Assembly: GCF_000308655.1 (NCBI RefSeq)
Contig: NZ_BAGC01000008.1
Coordinates: 1 to 64,000 of the forward strand
Length of the DNA: 64,000 bases
Source of the DNA: Nocardia niigatensis NBRC 100131
Lineage (GTDB): Bacteria; Actinomycetota; Actinomycetes; Mycobacteriales; Mycobacteriaceae
Direction: 5' to 3'
Each line of letters starts with the position of its first letter. The first letter of the stretch is position 1. The translations under genes and the position numbers were made by a program. The notes under the pieces were generated by a model. The model did not search any database. It saw only the letters and a program-made list of their open reading frames with translations, and was not told where the DNA came from. Positions 40,371 through 48,682 of this stretch are shown in pieces.

Positions 40371-40633
40371 ATGCGGCCGCCCGGGCTCCGGAGGCCGGCG
40401 AAAGTTGTTCAAGCTGTGCGCGATACGACAGTCTCGACCTCGATCTGGTGGGCGCTGCCTGTGTCGCGCCGGCGGATGAGTTCGATACGCCACTCCAACG
40501 CACTATTGTCGACAATACCGGCTAAGCGGACATACCGAACCGTTCATTCTTGAGTGCTTATCGGAGCCGCTGCTAACCTCGCCACCGTGTCCGGATTCGG
40601 TCACGGCTAATCGAGCGCGATCGGTGAGTTGGC
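40371..40633. other. Region without a recognised gene before the fusion gene
   Basis: No intact gene is seen. One plus-strand frame reads DSLDLDLVGAACVAPADEFD and TPLQRTIVDNTG before a stop and may be another decayed coding scrap. No confident promoter or hairpin is visible; the local base composition is less GC-rich than the flanks. Confidence 0.4.
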
Positions 40634-43600
40634 ATGCTCGACAATGTTTTACGGATCGCCATTGTTGGAATGGGACCGCGGGGTCTGAATGTTTTCGAAC
40701 GTCTCTGCGCGAACGCGCGGCAGTTAGGCATCTCGGCCGGGGTCGAGCTGGTGGTCATCGACTCGAAACGGGTTGGGACCGGGGCGGTCTGGCGCACCGA
40801 CCAATCCGCGCACCTGCTGATGAACACCGTTGCCGAGCAGGTCACCGTATTCACCGATGACACCGTGGAGATGGCGGGCCCGGTGGATCGCGGTCCCAGC
40901 CTCTACGAGTGGTCGAACTTCCTGGCGAAAATCGGCAATTTCGCGGGACTGCCCAGCGGGGCGTTCGGCGCGGCAATGCGGATTTCCCCGGATAGCTATC
41001 CGCCGCGCGCCTATTACGGCCATTACCTGCGTTGGGCCTTCGAACGCACCCGTGACCGCTATGCCGAATGGGTGCGGGTGCGCGAAATCGTGGCAACCGT
41101 GGTGGACCTGCGCGACGGACCCGGCGGATTCCAGGAACTGGAACTCGGCACCGGCGAACGAGTGCGCGGCCTGCACGCGGTGGTGCTCACCCAGGGCCAT
41201 CTGTCCGAGGCGCCGCCCGCCACCGCCGGGTCGATGGCCGACACCGCACATCGCCTGGGCCTCACCTACATCCCGCCCGGCAATGCCGCCGACGTTGATC
41301 TGGACTGCGTCCCCGAGCGGGAGCCGGTCATCATCCGCGGCCTGGGCCTCACCTTCTTCGACTATCTGGCCCTGCTGACGGCGGGCCGGGGCGGCCGGTT
41401 CAAGGAGTCCGAGGCCGGGCTGGAGTACATCGCTTCGGGCCGGGAGCCGCTCATCGTGACCGGCTGCCGCCGCGGCGTCCCGCATCACGCGCGCGGCGAG
41501 CATCAGAAGGGTGTGGACGGTCGCTACGAGCCCCTGCTGCTGAACCGTGACCGCATCGACCGATTGCGGCAGCGGGCCAGGAAATTCGGCGACGTCTCCT
41601 TCCGGCGCGACGTCTGGCCGCACATCGCGCGCGAGGTCGAGTCGGTCTACTACACCCGCTTGATCGCGGATCGGGTCAGCCCGCGCCGCCTGGCCTCCTT
41701 CCGCGACCGCTACCTGATCGCCCCGACCGCCGAGGCCGGCGACGAGCTGCTGAACCGTTTCGGTATTCCGGAGCGGGACCGCTGGGACTGGAGCGCGCTC
41801 GCCGACCCCACCGGCGGCCGCTGCTTCACCGATCCCGCGGACTTCCACGGCTGGCTGCTGGCCTACCTCGACGCGGATGTGCGGCAGGCCCGCCTGGGCA
41901 ATGTGCACGGCCCCGTGAAGGCGGCCCTGGACGTCCTGCGCGACCTGCGCAACGAGGTGCGCCTGGTGGTCGACCACGGCGGCATAGCGGGCTCCTCCTA
42001 TCGGGACGACCTCGATCGCTGGTACACGCCGATGAACGCCTTCCTGTCCATCGGCCCACCGGCACAACGGATCTCGGAACTGGCGGCACTGATTCGCGCG
42101 GGTGTGGTGCGGGTCGCCGGTCCCGGCATGCGGGTCCGGGCGGACACCAGGCACGAGTGCTTCGTCGCCGATTCACCGCTGGTCGGTGAGTCGGTGGCGT
42201 CGGCACGGACTCTCATCGATGCCTGGATGCCCGCGCCGGACCTGCATCGCACCGGAGATCCCCTGCTGCGCAACCTGTTGCGCCGCGAGGAGGTGCGGGC
42301 CTACGTCTTCGCCTCCCCGGACGGCAGTCGCTACCGCACCGGTGGGCTCGCGCTGGCGCCGGGTTCGTTCCATCCGGTGGACACTCTGGGGCGAATCCAC
42401 CCGCGCCGCTACGCCTTCGGAGTGCCGACCGAGGCCGTGCGCTGGGTGACCGCGGCGGGCGCGCGCCCCGGGGTCAATTCGGTGACATTGGCCGACGGTG
42501 ACGCCATCGCCCGCGAGATCCTCACCGCCCACCGCTACGAGGGTCCGGCGATCCCGTCGAATCAGCATGGGATGCGCAGGCATTCCGAATTCGCGCACGA
42601 GTGTGAAAGGCACGGCGACATGGAATGCGGTCTGCTGGCCCCGGTCGGGGTGGGCACCCCGGTGGAGTCCCTGCTGAGCGACGACGCCTGGATCGAGGCC
42701 ATGCTGGAGGTGGAGCTGGCGCTGGCGCGCGCCGAGGCCCGCCTGGGCATGGTGCCCGACACCGTCACCGATCATCTGGCGGTGGCGGTGCGCGAGCACG
42801 CCTTCGACGCCCGCGAGATCGCCCAGGCTTCGCGCGGCGCCGCCAATCCGGTGGTGACCTTCGTGGAACGGCTGCACGACGCGGTGGCGGACGTGGATCC
42901 GGTGAGCGCCAACTATGTGCACTACGGCTCCACCAGTCAGGACATTCTCGACACCGCGACCATGGTGATCGCCTCCCGGGTGCTGGCCGTCGTGATCGCC
43001 GATCTGGACACGGCGGTCGCCGCGCTGGCCGAGCTGGCCCGCCGCCACCGCACCACGCCCATCGCGGGCCGCACCCTCGCCATGCACGCGGTGCCGACGA
43101 CGTTCGGCGCGAAGGTGGCGGTGTGGATGCAGGGCCTGCTCGACGCCCGCGAACGCCTGGATCGGGTGCGCGGTACGCTGCCGGTCCAATTGGGCGGTGC
43201 GGCAGGCACTCTGGCGTCCTATATCGAGTGTGCGCGATGTGCGGACTCGGAGCTGGCGCAGGCGCCCGCCGGTGAGATCGTGGAGCGCCTCACCCGCGAG
43301 TTCGCCGCCGAACTCGCACTCGCGGTGAGCGCCGCCCCCTGGCACACGGTGCGCACCCCGATCGCCGATCTGGCCGCGGCTCTGGCCCTCACCTCGGGGA
43401 CGCTCGGCAAGCTGGCCGTGGACGTGATCTCCCAGTCCCGCAACGAAACCGCCGAATTGCTGGAGCCGGTCGCCCCGGGCCGCGGCGAGTCCTCGGCCAT
43501 GCCACAGAAGCGAAACCCGGTGCTGAGCACCATGATTCGGGCGGCGGCGCTGCAGGTGCCCGCGCTGGCCTCGACGCTGTTCGGTGCGCTGCTGGCCGAG

Positions 43601-44002
43601 GACGAGCGTCCGGCCGGCGCCTGGCATGCCGAATGGCAGCCGTTGCGCGAATGCCTGCTGCTGGTCGGCGGCGCCGCCCACACCGCGGTCGAACTCGCCT
43701 CCGGGCTGATGGCCGACGCCGATCGCATGACCGAGAACCTCGCGCTCACCGAGGGGCAGATCGTCGCCGAACGCCTCTCGAGCCGCCTGGCGCCGTTGCT
43801 GGGCAAGCCGATCGCGAAGAAGGCCCTGCAAGCCGCCTCGTTCGAGGCGCAGACCACGACGCGGCCGCTGGCCGATGTGCTCGCCGAATCTCCCGATATC
43901 GCCGGGTATCTCACCAAACCCGAACTGGCCGAGCTGCTCCGCCCCGAGAACTACCTCGGCGCCGCGCCCGACCTGGTCGACCGGGTGCTGCGGAGATTAT
44001 GA
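40634..44002 (+). CDS. CreE-like flavin monooxygenase fused to a CreD-like lyase
   Basis: A 1,122-residue two-enzyme fusion. Residues 1 to about 640 are an NAD_binding_9-type flavoprotein: FAD fold VGMGPRGLNVFERLCANAR at 10-28, then a MNTVAEQVTVF region and GLGLTFFDYLALLT. Residues 663-1122 are an adenylosuccinate-lyase/PcaB-type lyase: HYGSTSQD near 762 and the signature loop SSAMPQKRNP near 952, containing the catalytic Ser. The pair matches CreE (aspartate to nitrosuccinate) and CreD (nitrosuccinate to fumarate and nitrite) of the nitrous-acid pathway, known to me as separate proteins. ATG 42620 at the lyase start has AAAGG nine bases upstream, so the lyase may also be made alone. No diazotising partner gene adjoins it. 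Both family calls are firm; the Cre assignment is probable. Confidence 0.7.
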   Translation: MLDNVLRIAIVGMGPRGLNVFERLCANARQLGISAGVELVVIDSKRVGTGAVWRTDQSAHLLMNTVAEQVTVFTDDTVEMAGPVDRGPSLYEWSNFLAKIGNFAGLPSGAFGAAMRISPDSYPPRAYYGHYLRWAFERTRDRYAEWVRVREIVATVVDLRDGPGGFQELELGTGERVRGLHAVVLTQGHLSEAPPATAGSMADTAHRLGLTYIPPGNAADVDLDCVPEREPVIIRGLGLTFFDYLALLTAGRGGRFKESEAGLEYIASGREPLIVTGCRRGVPHHARGEHQKGVDGRYEPLLLNRDRIDRLRQRARKFGDVSFRRDVWPHIAREVESVYYTRLIADRVSPRRLASFRDRYLIAPTAEAGDELLNRFGIPERDRWDWSALADPTGGRCFTDPADFHGWLLAYLDADVRQARLGNVHGPVKAALDVLRDLRNEVRLVVDHGGIAGSSYRDDLDRWYTPMNAFLSIGPPAQRISELAALIRAGVVRVAGPGMRVRADTRHECFVADSPLVGESVASARTLIDAWMPAPDLHRTGDPLLRNLLRREEVRAYVFASPDGSRYRTGGLALAPGSFHPVDTLGRIHPRRYAFGVPTEAVRWVTAAGARPGVNSVTLADGDAIAREILTAHRYEGPAIPSNQHGMRRHSEFAHECERHGDMECGLLAPVGVGTPVESLLSDDAWIEAMLEVELALARAEARLGMVPDTVTDHLAVAVREHAFDAREIAQASRGAANPVVTFVERLHDAVADVDPVSANYVHYGSTSQDILDTATMVIASRVLAVVIADLDTAVAALAELARRHRTTPIAGRTLAMHAVPTTFGAKVAVWMQGLLDARERLDRVRGTLPVQLGGAAGTLASYIECARCADSELAQAPAGEIVERLTREFAAELALAVSAAPWHTVRTPIADLAAALALTSGTLGKLAVDVISQSRNETAELLEPVAPGRGESSAMPQKRNPVLSTMIRAAALQVPALASTLFGALLAEDERPAGAWHAEWQPLRECLLLVGGAAHTAVELASGLMADADRMTENLALTEGQIVAERLSSRLAPLLGKPIAKKALQAASFEAQTTTRPLADVLAESPDIAGYLTKPELAELLRPENYLGAAPDLVDRVLRRL

Positions 44003-44057
44003 GCAGCGCTCAGCGTGGACGGTGTGAGCAGCGCTCGATGCGGACTGTGAGCAGCGC

Positions 44058-44477
44058 TCAGTTGCCGAAGCGGTTCTTGGGCGGGCGGTTGGAGGCGGCG
44101 CGGCGGGCGGCCTCCTTGTCCTTGACCCGCTCGGCCTCCTTGCGCACGGCGATCAGGTTGTCGCGTTCGCGCAGCAGCCATTCCGGCGGGTCGGCGAGCA
44201 GGGCGGCGATCTCGTCGGCGGTGAGGGCGTCGGTGACGCCGCCGCGAGCCAGGCCGGAGTTGGAGACGCCGAGCTTGCGGGCCACCACATCGCGCGGGAA
44301 GGGGCCGTTGGCGCGCAGGTCGATCAGCCACTGCGGGGGATCGGTGCGCAGTTCCTCGAGCTGGGCGCGGGTGACGGGTGAGTTCCGGAACTCCGCGGGG
44401 GTTGCCGCGAGGTAGATGCCGAGTTTGTTCGCCGCGGTGAGCGGCTTCATGGTCTGGGGGTTCTTTTCCGGGCTCAC
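44058..44477 (-). CDS. DUF5997-family protein
   Basis: A 139-residue actinobacterial protein of unknown function. The pattern MKPLTAANKLGIYLAATP, PPQWLIDLRANGPFPRDVVA, RKLGVSNSGLARGGVTDALT and DPPEWLLRERDNL matches DUF5997 as I remember it. The KLGVS-GLARGG stretch resembles a DNA-binding helix pair. The GTG start at 44477 leaves only 60 bases to the divergent LysR gene, an arrangement I recall as common, so the two probably share control. The C-terminus is Lys/Arg-rich. Confidence 0.75.
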   Translation of the reverse strand: MSPEKNPQTMKPLTAANKLGIYLAATPAEFRNSPVTRAQLEELRTDPPQWLIDLRANGPFPRDVVARKLGVSNSGLARGGVTDALTADEIAALLADPPEWLLRERDNLIAVRKEAERVKDKEAARRAASNRPPKNRFGN

Positions 44478-44537
44478 TGATCAAGGGTATCGGGCGGGTG
44501 GGGCGAACCTCCTGGCCGGTGCAATACCGTGGACGCC

Positions 44538-45524
44538 ATGAGCCGGTTGGAGTCCATCGATCTGACGCGCCTGCGCTGGTTCGTCGCGGTTGCCGAGGAA
44601 TTGCATTTCGCCCGGGCGGCGCGTGGCCTCGGGATTTCGCGGCAGCGATTGAGCGGGACGGTCATCGAGCTGGAGGAAGAGCTCGATACCAAGCTGTTCG
44701 TGCCGGGCGCGCAGCCGACCGAGTTGAGCGAGGACGGGCGGGTGCTGCTCGACGAGGCCCGTGCCCTGCTCGCGGCCGCCGCGGCCGCGGAACCGGAGTC
44801 GCGGCCGGCCGCGGCGAACCGCCTGCGCGTCGGTTTCGTCCCGGGTGTGACGGTCACCAAATGGGAGCGCATCTGGCGTGAGCGGTTCCCCGAGATCGCG
44901 CTGGAACTCACGCCGATTCCGATGAAGGAGCAGGAGCAGGCGCTGCGCGCCGACACGGTCGACATGTGTTTCGTGCGGCTGCCGATCGACCGCGACGGCG
45001 TGAGCGCGATTCCGCTGTACCGCGAACTCCCGGTCGTGGTCGTCCCGAAGGATCATCCGATCGCCCTGTTCGAGCAGGTCGCCACGGCCGATCTGGCCGA
45101 CGAGCGCATGCAGGACGCGGCCGACCTGGACGATGCCGCCATGACCATGGAGCTGGTAGCCGCGGTGAGCGGGGCGGCCATCGTGCCGCACTCGATCGCC
45201 CGCCTGCACCACCGCAAGGATCTGGTCTACCGGACCGTCACCGATGTGCCCGAGACGGAGATCGCGCTGGCCTGGCCCGCCGACCGCACCACCGAGCTGG
45301 TGGAGGAGTTCGTGGGTGTGGTGCGCGGCCGTTCCGCGCGCAGTTCCCGTTCTTCGTCGGGTCAGCCGGACAAGCCTGCGCGGCAACAGCATTCATCCGG
45401 AAAGCCCGCTGCCGCGAAGGCCGGGAGCGGGGCGCGGAAGCAGGCCGGTGCGAAGAAGCCCGCGGCCGCCGCGAAGTCGAAGCAGGGCGGCGCGAAGAAG
45501 CCCGGCAAGCGGCGTGGCCGCTAG
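44538..45524 (+). CDS. LysR-family transcription regulator with Lys/Ala-rich tail
   Basis: A 328-residue LysR regulator. The helix-turn-helix lies in residues 7-60 (RLRWFVAVAEELHFARAARG, then SRQRLSGTVIELEEEL). The effector domain is short, with the RVGFVPGVTVTKW strand and VDMCFVRLPID. From about residue 265 the chain becomes a Lys/Ala/Ser-rich tail (GARKQAGAKKPAAAAKSKQG and on to KRRGR), similar to histone-H1-like or HupB tails and not part of the LysR fold. ATG 44538 is preferred; GTG 44529 adds three residues. It diverges from the DUF5997 gene. Confidence 0.87.
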   Translation: MSRLESIDLTRLRWFVAVAEELHFARAARGLGISRQRLSGTVIELEEELDTKLFVPGAQPTELSEDGRVLLDEARALLAAAAAAEPESRPAAANRLRVGFVPGVTVTKWERIWRERFPEIALELTPIPMKEQEQALRADTVDMCFVRLPIDRDGVSAIPLYRELPVVVVPKDHPIALFEQVATADLADERMQDAADLDDAAMTMELVAAVSGAAIVPHSIARLHHRKDLVYRTVTDVPETEIALAWPADRTTELVEEFVGVVRGRSARSSRSSSGQPDKPARQQHSSGKPAAAKAGSGARKQAGAKKPAAAAKSKQGGAKKPGKRRGR

Positions 45525-45547
45525 CGACCTACCCCGGTCGAACCCCG

Positions 45548-45581
45548 AAGGGCCCGCCTCCCGCTGTGGAGGCGGGCCCTT
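45548..45581 (+). terminator. Hairpin after the LysR gene
   Basis: A perfect 14-bp stem (AAGGGCCCGCCTCC and its complement) with a CGCTGT loop, 24 bases after the stop. Confidence 0.85.
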
Positions 45582-45633
45582 CCGGATTCTCAGGGACGAC
45601 CTGGAGAAAGTTCAGGGTCGAGTCAGGGTTGCG

Positions 45634-45657
45634 CTATACGTATACGTCTACTTATAG
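45634..45657 (+). promoter_or_regulatory. 24-bp dyad, candidate operator of the EXLDI-MMPL operon
   Basis: The sequence starts CTATACGTATACG and ends TCTACTTATAG; read against its own reverse complement, 20 of 24 positions match. The inner TATACGTATA is a perfect palindrome. It lies about 127 bases before the EXLDI gene in an AT-rich spot typical of a promoter. The cognate repressor is not in the immediate neighbourhood. Confidence 0.5.
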
Positions 45658-45783
45658 TGGCTGAAGACGGGAAATGACCGTCCGGAACCCTGAGATGCGC
45701 AGCGGCACAGCGGATGTCGACCCACAGCGCCGCGTTGTTCACGCATGCCCATATGCGCATTCACTGATGATTTGGAGCACCCC

Positions 45784-46332
45784 ATGGCCCTCGATATGGA
45801 CAAGTCCAACGACGCCGACCCGCAGGAGGCCCCCGCCCCGGCTGTCACCGATCTGGTCCCGGACCCGCTGCCCGAGGGCATGCGCGAGATCACCCTGCGC
45901 GTGGGCCCGGGCGGCGGCCGCACCCAGCGCTTCGTCGGCCGGCGACTGGCCGGGGCCCAGCACGTGACGAAGGAGGGCAGCGAGTCCGTTCAGGTCTTCC
46001 TGAGCCGCAAGGGCAAGCTGGTCGTCCACCGTCACTACGTCGAGTGGTCGGACTTCGCGCAGGCCTCCAAGCTGGCCGCGCGGGAGCGGAAGGAAGAGTT
46101 CCGCACCGCCCGAAACAGTTCCGACCAGTCGGACCTCACGGTATTCACGAACTGGGCCAAGGGATTTAAGAACTGGCGCGAATTCCTCGGTCTGGACGAG
46201 GATGGTTACGGCGACTTCACACTGGAGATCGTGGATTCGCTCGCGGAGCTGCGCGACCGCATTCCGGCGAAGGTCCACCGCACCGTCGCCGACGTGGTGG
46301 AGAACCCGTCCTCGCAGGTCCTCGATATCTGA
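45784..46332 (+). CDS. EXLDI-family protein
   Basis: A 182-residue soluble protein ending SSQVLDI, which resembles the C-terminal E-x-L-D-I signature of the EXLDI family, with Gln in place of the usual Glu. The middle (EITLRVGPGGGRTQRFVGRR, then a FLSRKGKLVVHRH segment) also fits that family as I remember it. Function is unknown. ATG 45784 has GGAG about seven bases upstream; an earlier ATG at 45745 is possible. It lies 35 bases before the MMPL gene, so the two are probably one operon controlled from the dyad at 45634-45657. Confidence 0.7.
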   Translation: MALDMDKSNDADPQEAPAPAVTDLVPDPLPEGMREITLRVGPGGGRTQRFVGRRLAGAQHVTKEGSESVQVFLSRKGKLVVHRHYVEWSDFAQASKLAARERKEEFRTARNSSDQSDLTVFTNWAKGFKNWREFLGLDEDGYGDFTLEIVDSLAELRDRIPAKVHRTVADVVENPSSQVLDI

Positions 46333-46367
46333 ATAGCGCGGCCGAACCCGGAAAGGACTTCTCCCGC

Positions 46368-48533
46368 ATGTTCTCCCGCTTGGGGCGCTTGGTCGTCCGA
46401 TTCCCGTGGTTGGTGATCGCCGCGTGGCTGATCGCCATTGTCGCGGTGGTCGCCACGGCGCCGAAGCTCACCGCCACCACCGACCAATCCGACTTCCTGC
46501 CTTCGCATTACGAATCCATCCAGGCAGCGAAGCTGCAGCAGCAGGCATTTCCCAACAGCAATACGCCGGCTGCGCTCATCGTCTTCGAGCGTTCCGACGG
46601 CGCCCCGATGACCGACTCCGACACGGCCGAGGTGTCCGCCGCCGCGACCAAGCTGTCGGAACGGAACATCAAGGACGTCACCGGAATCCAGGCGGTGCCC
46701 CCGGCGGAGAACCGGGCGGTCGAGGTGGTCGCGGTGCAGATGACCAAGGTCACCGGTGCCAATGACACCCACCAGTCCGACGCGGTGAAGTCCCTCCGGG
46801 ACGCGCTCAAGGAACAGGTCGGCGGCACCGACCTGAAGGCCGGCATCACCGGCACCGCCGCGCAGACCCTGGATCAGCAGGATTCCAGTACCAAGGGCCT
46901 GATCATCATCGGCGTGGCGACGGTCGTGCTGATCCTGTTGCTGCTGTTGCTCATCTTCCGCAGTCCGATCATCGCGCTGCTGCCCATCCTGGTCATCTTC
47001 GTCGCGGTGTCCCCGCTGGCCAGTGGTCTGATCGCGATCGCCAGCGACACCTTCGACCTCGCCATCGACAGCTCCGTGCAGTCGCTGCTGGTGGTGGTGC
47101 TGTTCGGTGTCGGCACGGACTACATCCTCTTCCTGATGTTCCGCTTCCGGGAGCGCCTGCGCGCCGGGGAGGACGCCAAGACGGCTGTGGTCAGCGCGGT
47201 CACCCGGGTCGGTGAGGCCATCACCTCGGCAGCCGCGGCGGTGATCATCGCCTTCGGCGCGCTGACGCTGTCGACGCTCGGCATGTTCCGGTCCATGGGC
47301 ATCGCCCTGGCCATCGCGGTGGCGGTGGCGTTGCTGGCCGGGCTCACGCTCATCCCCGCGATCGTCTCGCTGTTGGGCACCAAGGTGTTCTGGCCGTCGA
47401 AGGCCTGGCAGGTGGAGCCGACCGGGGCGCGGTTCGCGGCCGTGGGCGGTGCGCTGGGCAAGCGGCCGGGCCTGTTCGCCGTCGCGTCCGGCGGTGTCCT
47501 GATCGCCCTGGGCGTCTTCTCCTTCGGCTTCAATCCGACCTTCGATCTGAGCTCGGGTTCGACCTCGGGCAGTTCCGAATCCGTGGTCTACGGCAAGGAA
47601 TTGCTCAAGAGCATGCCTGCGGGCAGCACCCAGCCTTCGCAGGTGTACCTGCGCAGTGAGCACGGCGCGCTGAGCGCCGATGAGCTGAACACTTTCGGCG
47701 CGGTCCTGCGCGGCGTGCCCGGGGTGGGCGAGGTGGGTCCGCAGCCCGCGCTCTCGGCCGACAAGACGGTGGCCGAATATCAGGTCACGCTGAGCGACAA
47801 GCCGGAATCCGATCCGGCGCTGAAGACCGTGAAGGGTCCGCTCCGGGATGCCGCCCACGCCGCGGCGCCGGTCGGCACCTCGGCGGTGGTGGGCGGCATG
47901 ACCTCGGTGTTCGTGGACTTCCAGCACGCCATGAACCGGGACTACACGGTGGTCTTCCCGGTGGCGGCCATCCTGATCATGATCGTGCTGGCGCTGCTGC
48001 TCCGCAGCGTGGTGGCGCCCTGGTATCTGATGGCCTCGGTGTTCCTCGGTTTCGCCGCGACGCTGGGTTCCGCGGTGCTGGCTTTCCAGCACCTGCAAGG
48101 GGATTCGGGTCTGATCTTCACGCTGCCGCTGATCATGTATCTGTTCGTCGTCGCCCTCGGGACGGACTACAACATCCTCATGGTCGCCCGGTTGCGGGAG
48201 GAGGCGCGCGAGGGCAACGACCCGCACCGCGCCGCCGCCCTGGCCCTGCGCCACACCGGCCCGACGGTGGCGGCCGCCGGCGTCATCCTGGCGGGCACCT
48301 TCGCCTCGATGATGCTGGCGGGCAACGACACTCTGTCGCAGATGGGCTTCGCCATCTCGGTCGGCATCGCTATCGCCGCGTTCGTCATGGCGATGTTCTT
48401 CACCCCCGCGGTGACCGCCCTGATCGGCCGGCGCGCCTGGTGGCCCGGCCACGGTGGTGACGCGGAGCGGCAGCAGCCGCAATGGGATGCGGAATGGTCG
48501 CAGACCGAGGCGGTAACCGACGCTCGCCGTTGA
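46368..48533 (+). CDS. MMPL-family RND-type exporter
   Basis: A 721-residue membrane transporter with the MMPL layout: helix 1 (residues 12-32), an outside porter loop, helices 2-6, then the pattern repeated, giving two pseudo-repeats. Conserved membrane motifs are GVGTDYILFLMFRFRE in the first half and ALGTDYNILMVARLREEA in the second, each with the Asp-Tyr pair of the proton relay. Such transporters move lipids, siderophores or drugs in mycolic-acid bacteria. Its operon mate is the EXLDI gene; the cargo is not evident. Confidence 0.92.
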   Translation: MFSRLGRLVVRFPWLVIAAWLIAIVAVVATAPKLTATTDQSDFLPSHYESIQAAKLQQQAFPNSNTPAALIVFERSDGAPMTDSDTAEVSAAATKLSERNIKDVTGIQAVPPAENRAVEVVAVQMTKVTGANDTHQSDAVKSLRDALKEQVGGTDLKAGITGTAAQTLDQQDSSTKGLIIIGVATVVLILLLLLLIFRSPIIALLPILVIFVAVSPLASGLIAIASDTFDLAIDSSVQSLLVVVLFGVGTDYILFLMFRFRERLRAGEDAKTAVVSAVTRVGEAITSAAAAVIIAFGALTLSTLGMFRSMGIALAIAVAVALLAGLTLIPAIVSLLGTKVFWPSKAWQVEPTGARFAAVGGALGKRPGLFAVASGGVLIALGVFSFGFNPTFDLSSGSTSGSSESVVYGKELLKSMPAGSTQPSQVYLRSEHGALSADELNTFGAVLRGVPGVGEVGPQPALSADKTVAEYQVTLSDKPESDPALKTVKGPLRDAAHAAAPVGTSAVVGGMTSVFVDFQHAMNRDYTVVFPVAAILIMIVLALLLRSVVAPWYLMASVFLGFAATLGSAVLAFQHLQGDSGLIFTLPLIMYLFVVALGTDYNILMVARLREEAREGNDPHRAAALALRHTGPTVAAAGVILAGTFASMMLAGNDTLSQMGFAISVGIAIAAFVMAMFFTPAVTALIGRRAWWPGHGGDAERQQPQWDAEWSQTEAVTDARR

Positions 48534-48583
48534 GCTTTCGGATAAGTACCCGATCAGCTGTTGAATCCGTCTCCGAATAGGTT

Positions 48584-48613
48584 GACCCGCTTCTGCTTCC
48601 GCGGAAGCGGGTC
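48584..48613 (+). terminator. Hairpin after the MMPL gene
   Basis: GACCCGCTTC (48584-48593) pairs with its complement at 48604-48613 over a 10-base loop, 50 bases after the stop. Confidence 0.65.
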
Positions 48614-48682
48614 GATCTGTTGTTACGGTGTCCGGCAGTCGATCCCGGTGGCAGTGGGATCGCGGTGAGGGGATAACAAAAT

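Noticed and set aside
40371-40560. A second decayed gene before the fusion
   Set aside because: One short readable frame exists but I could not match it to a family, so only the region is noted.
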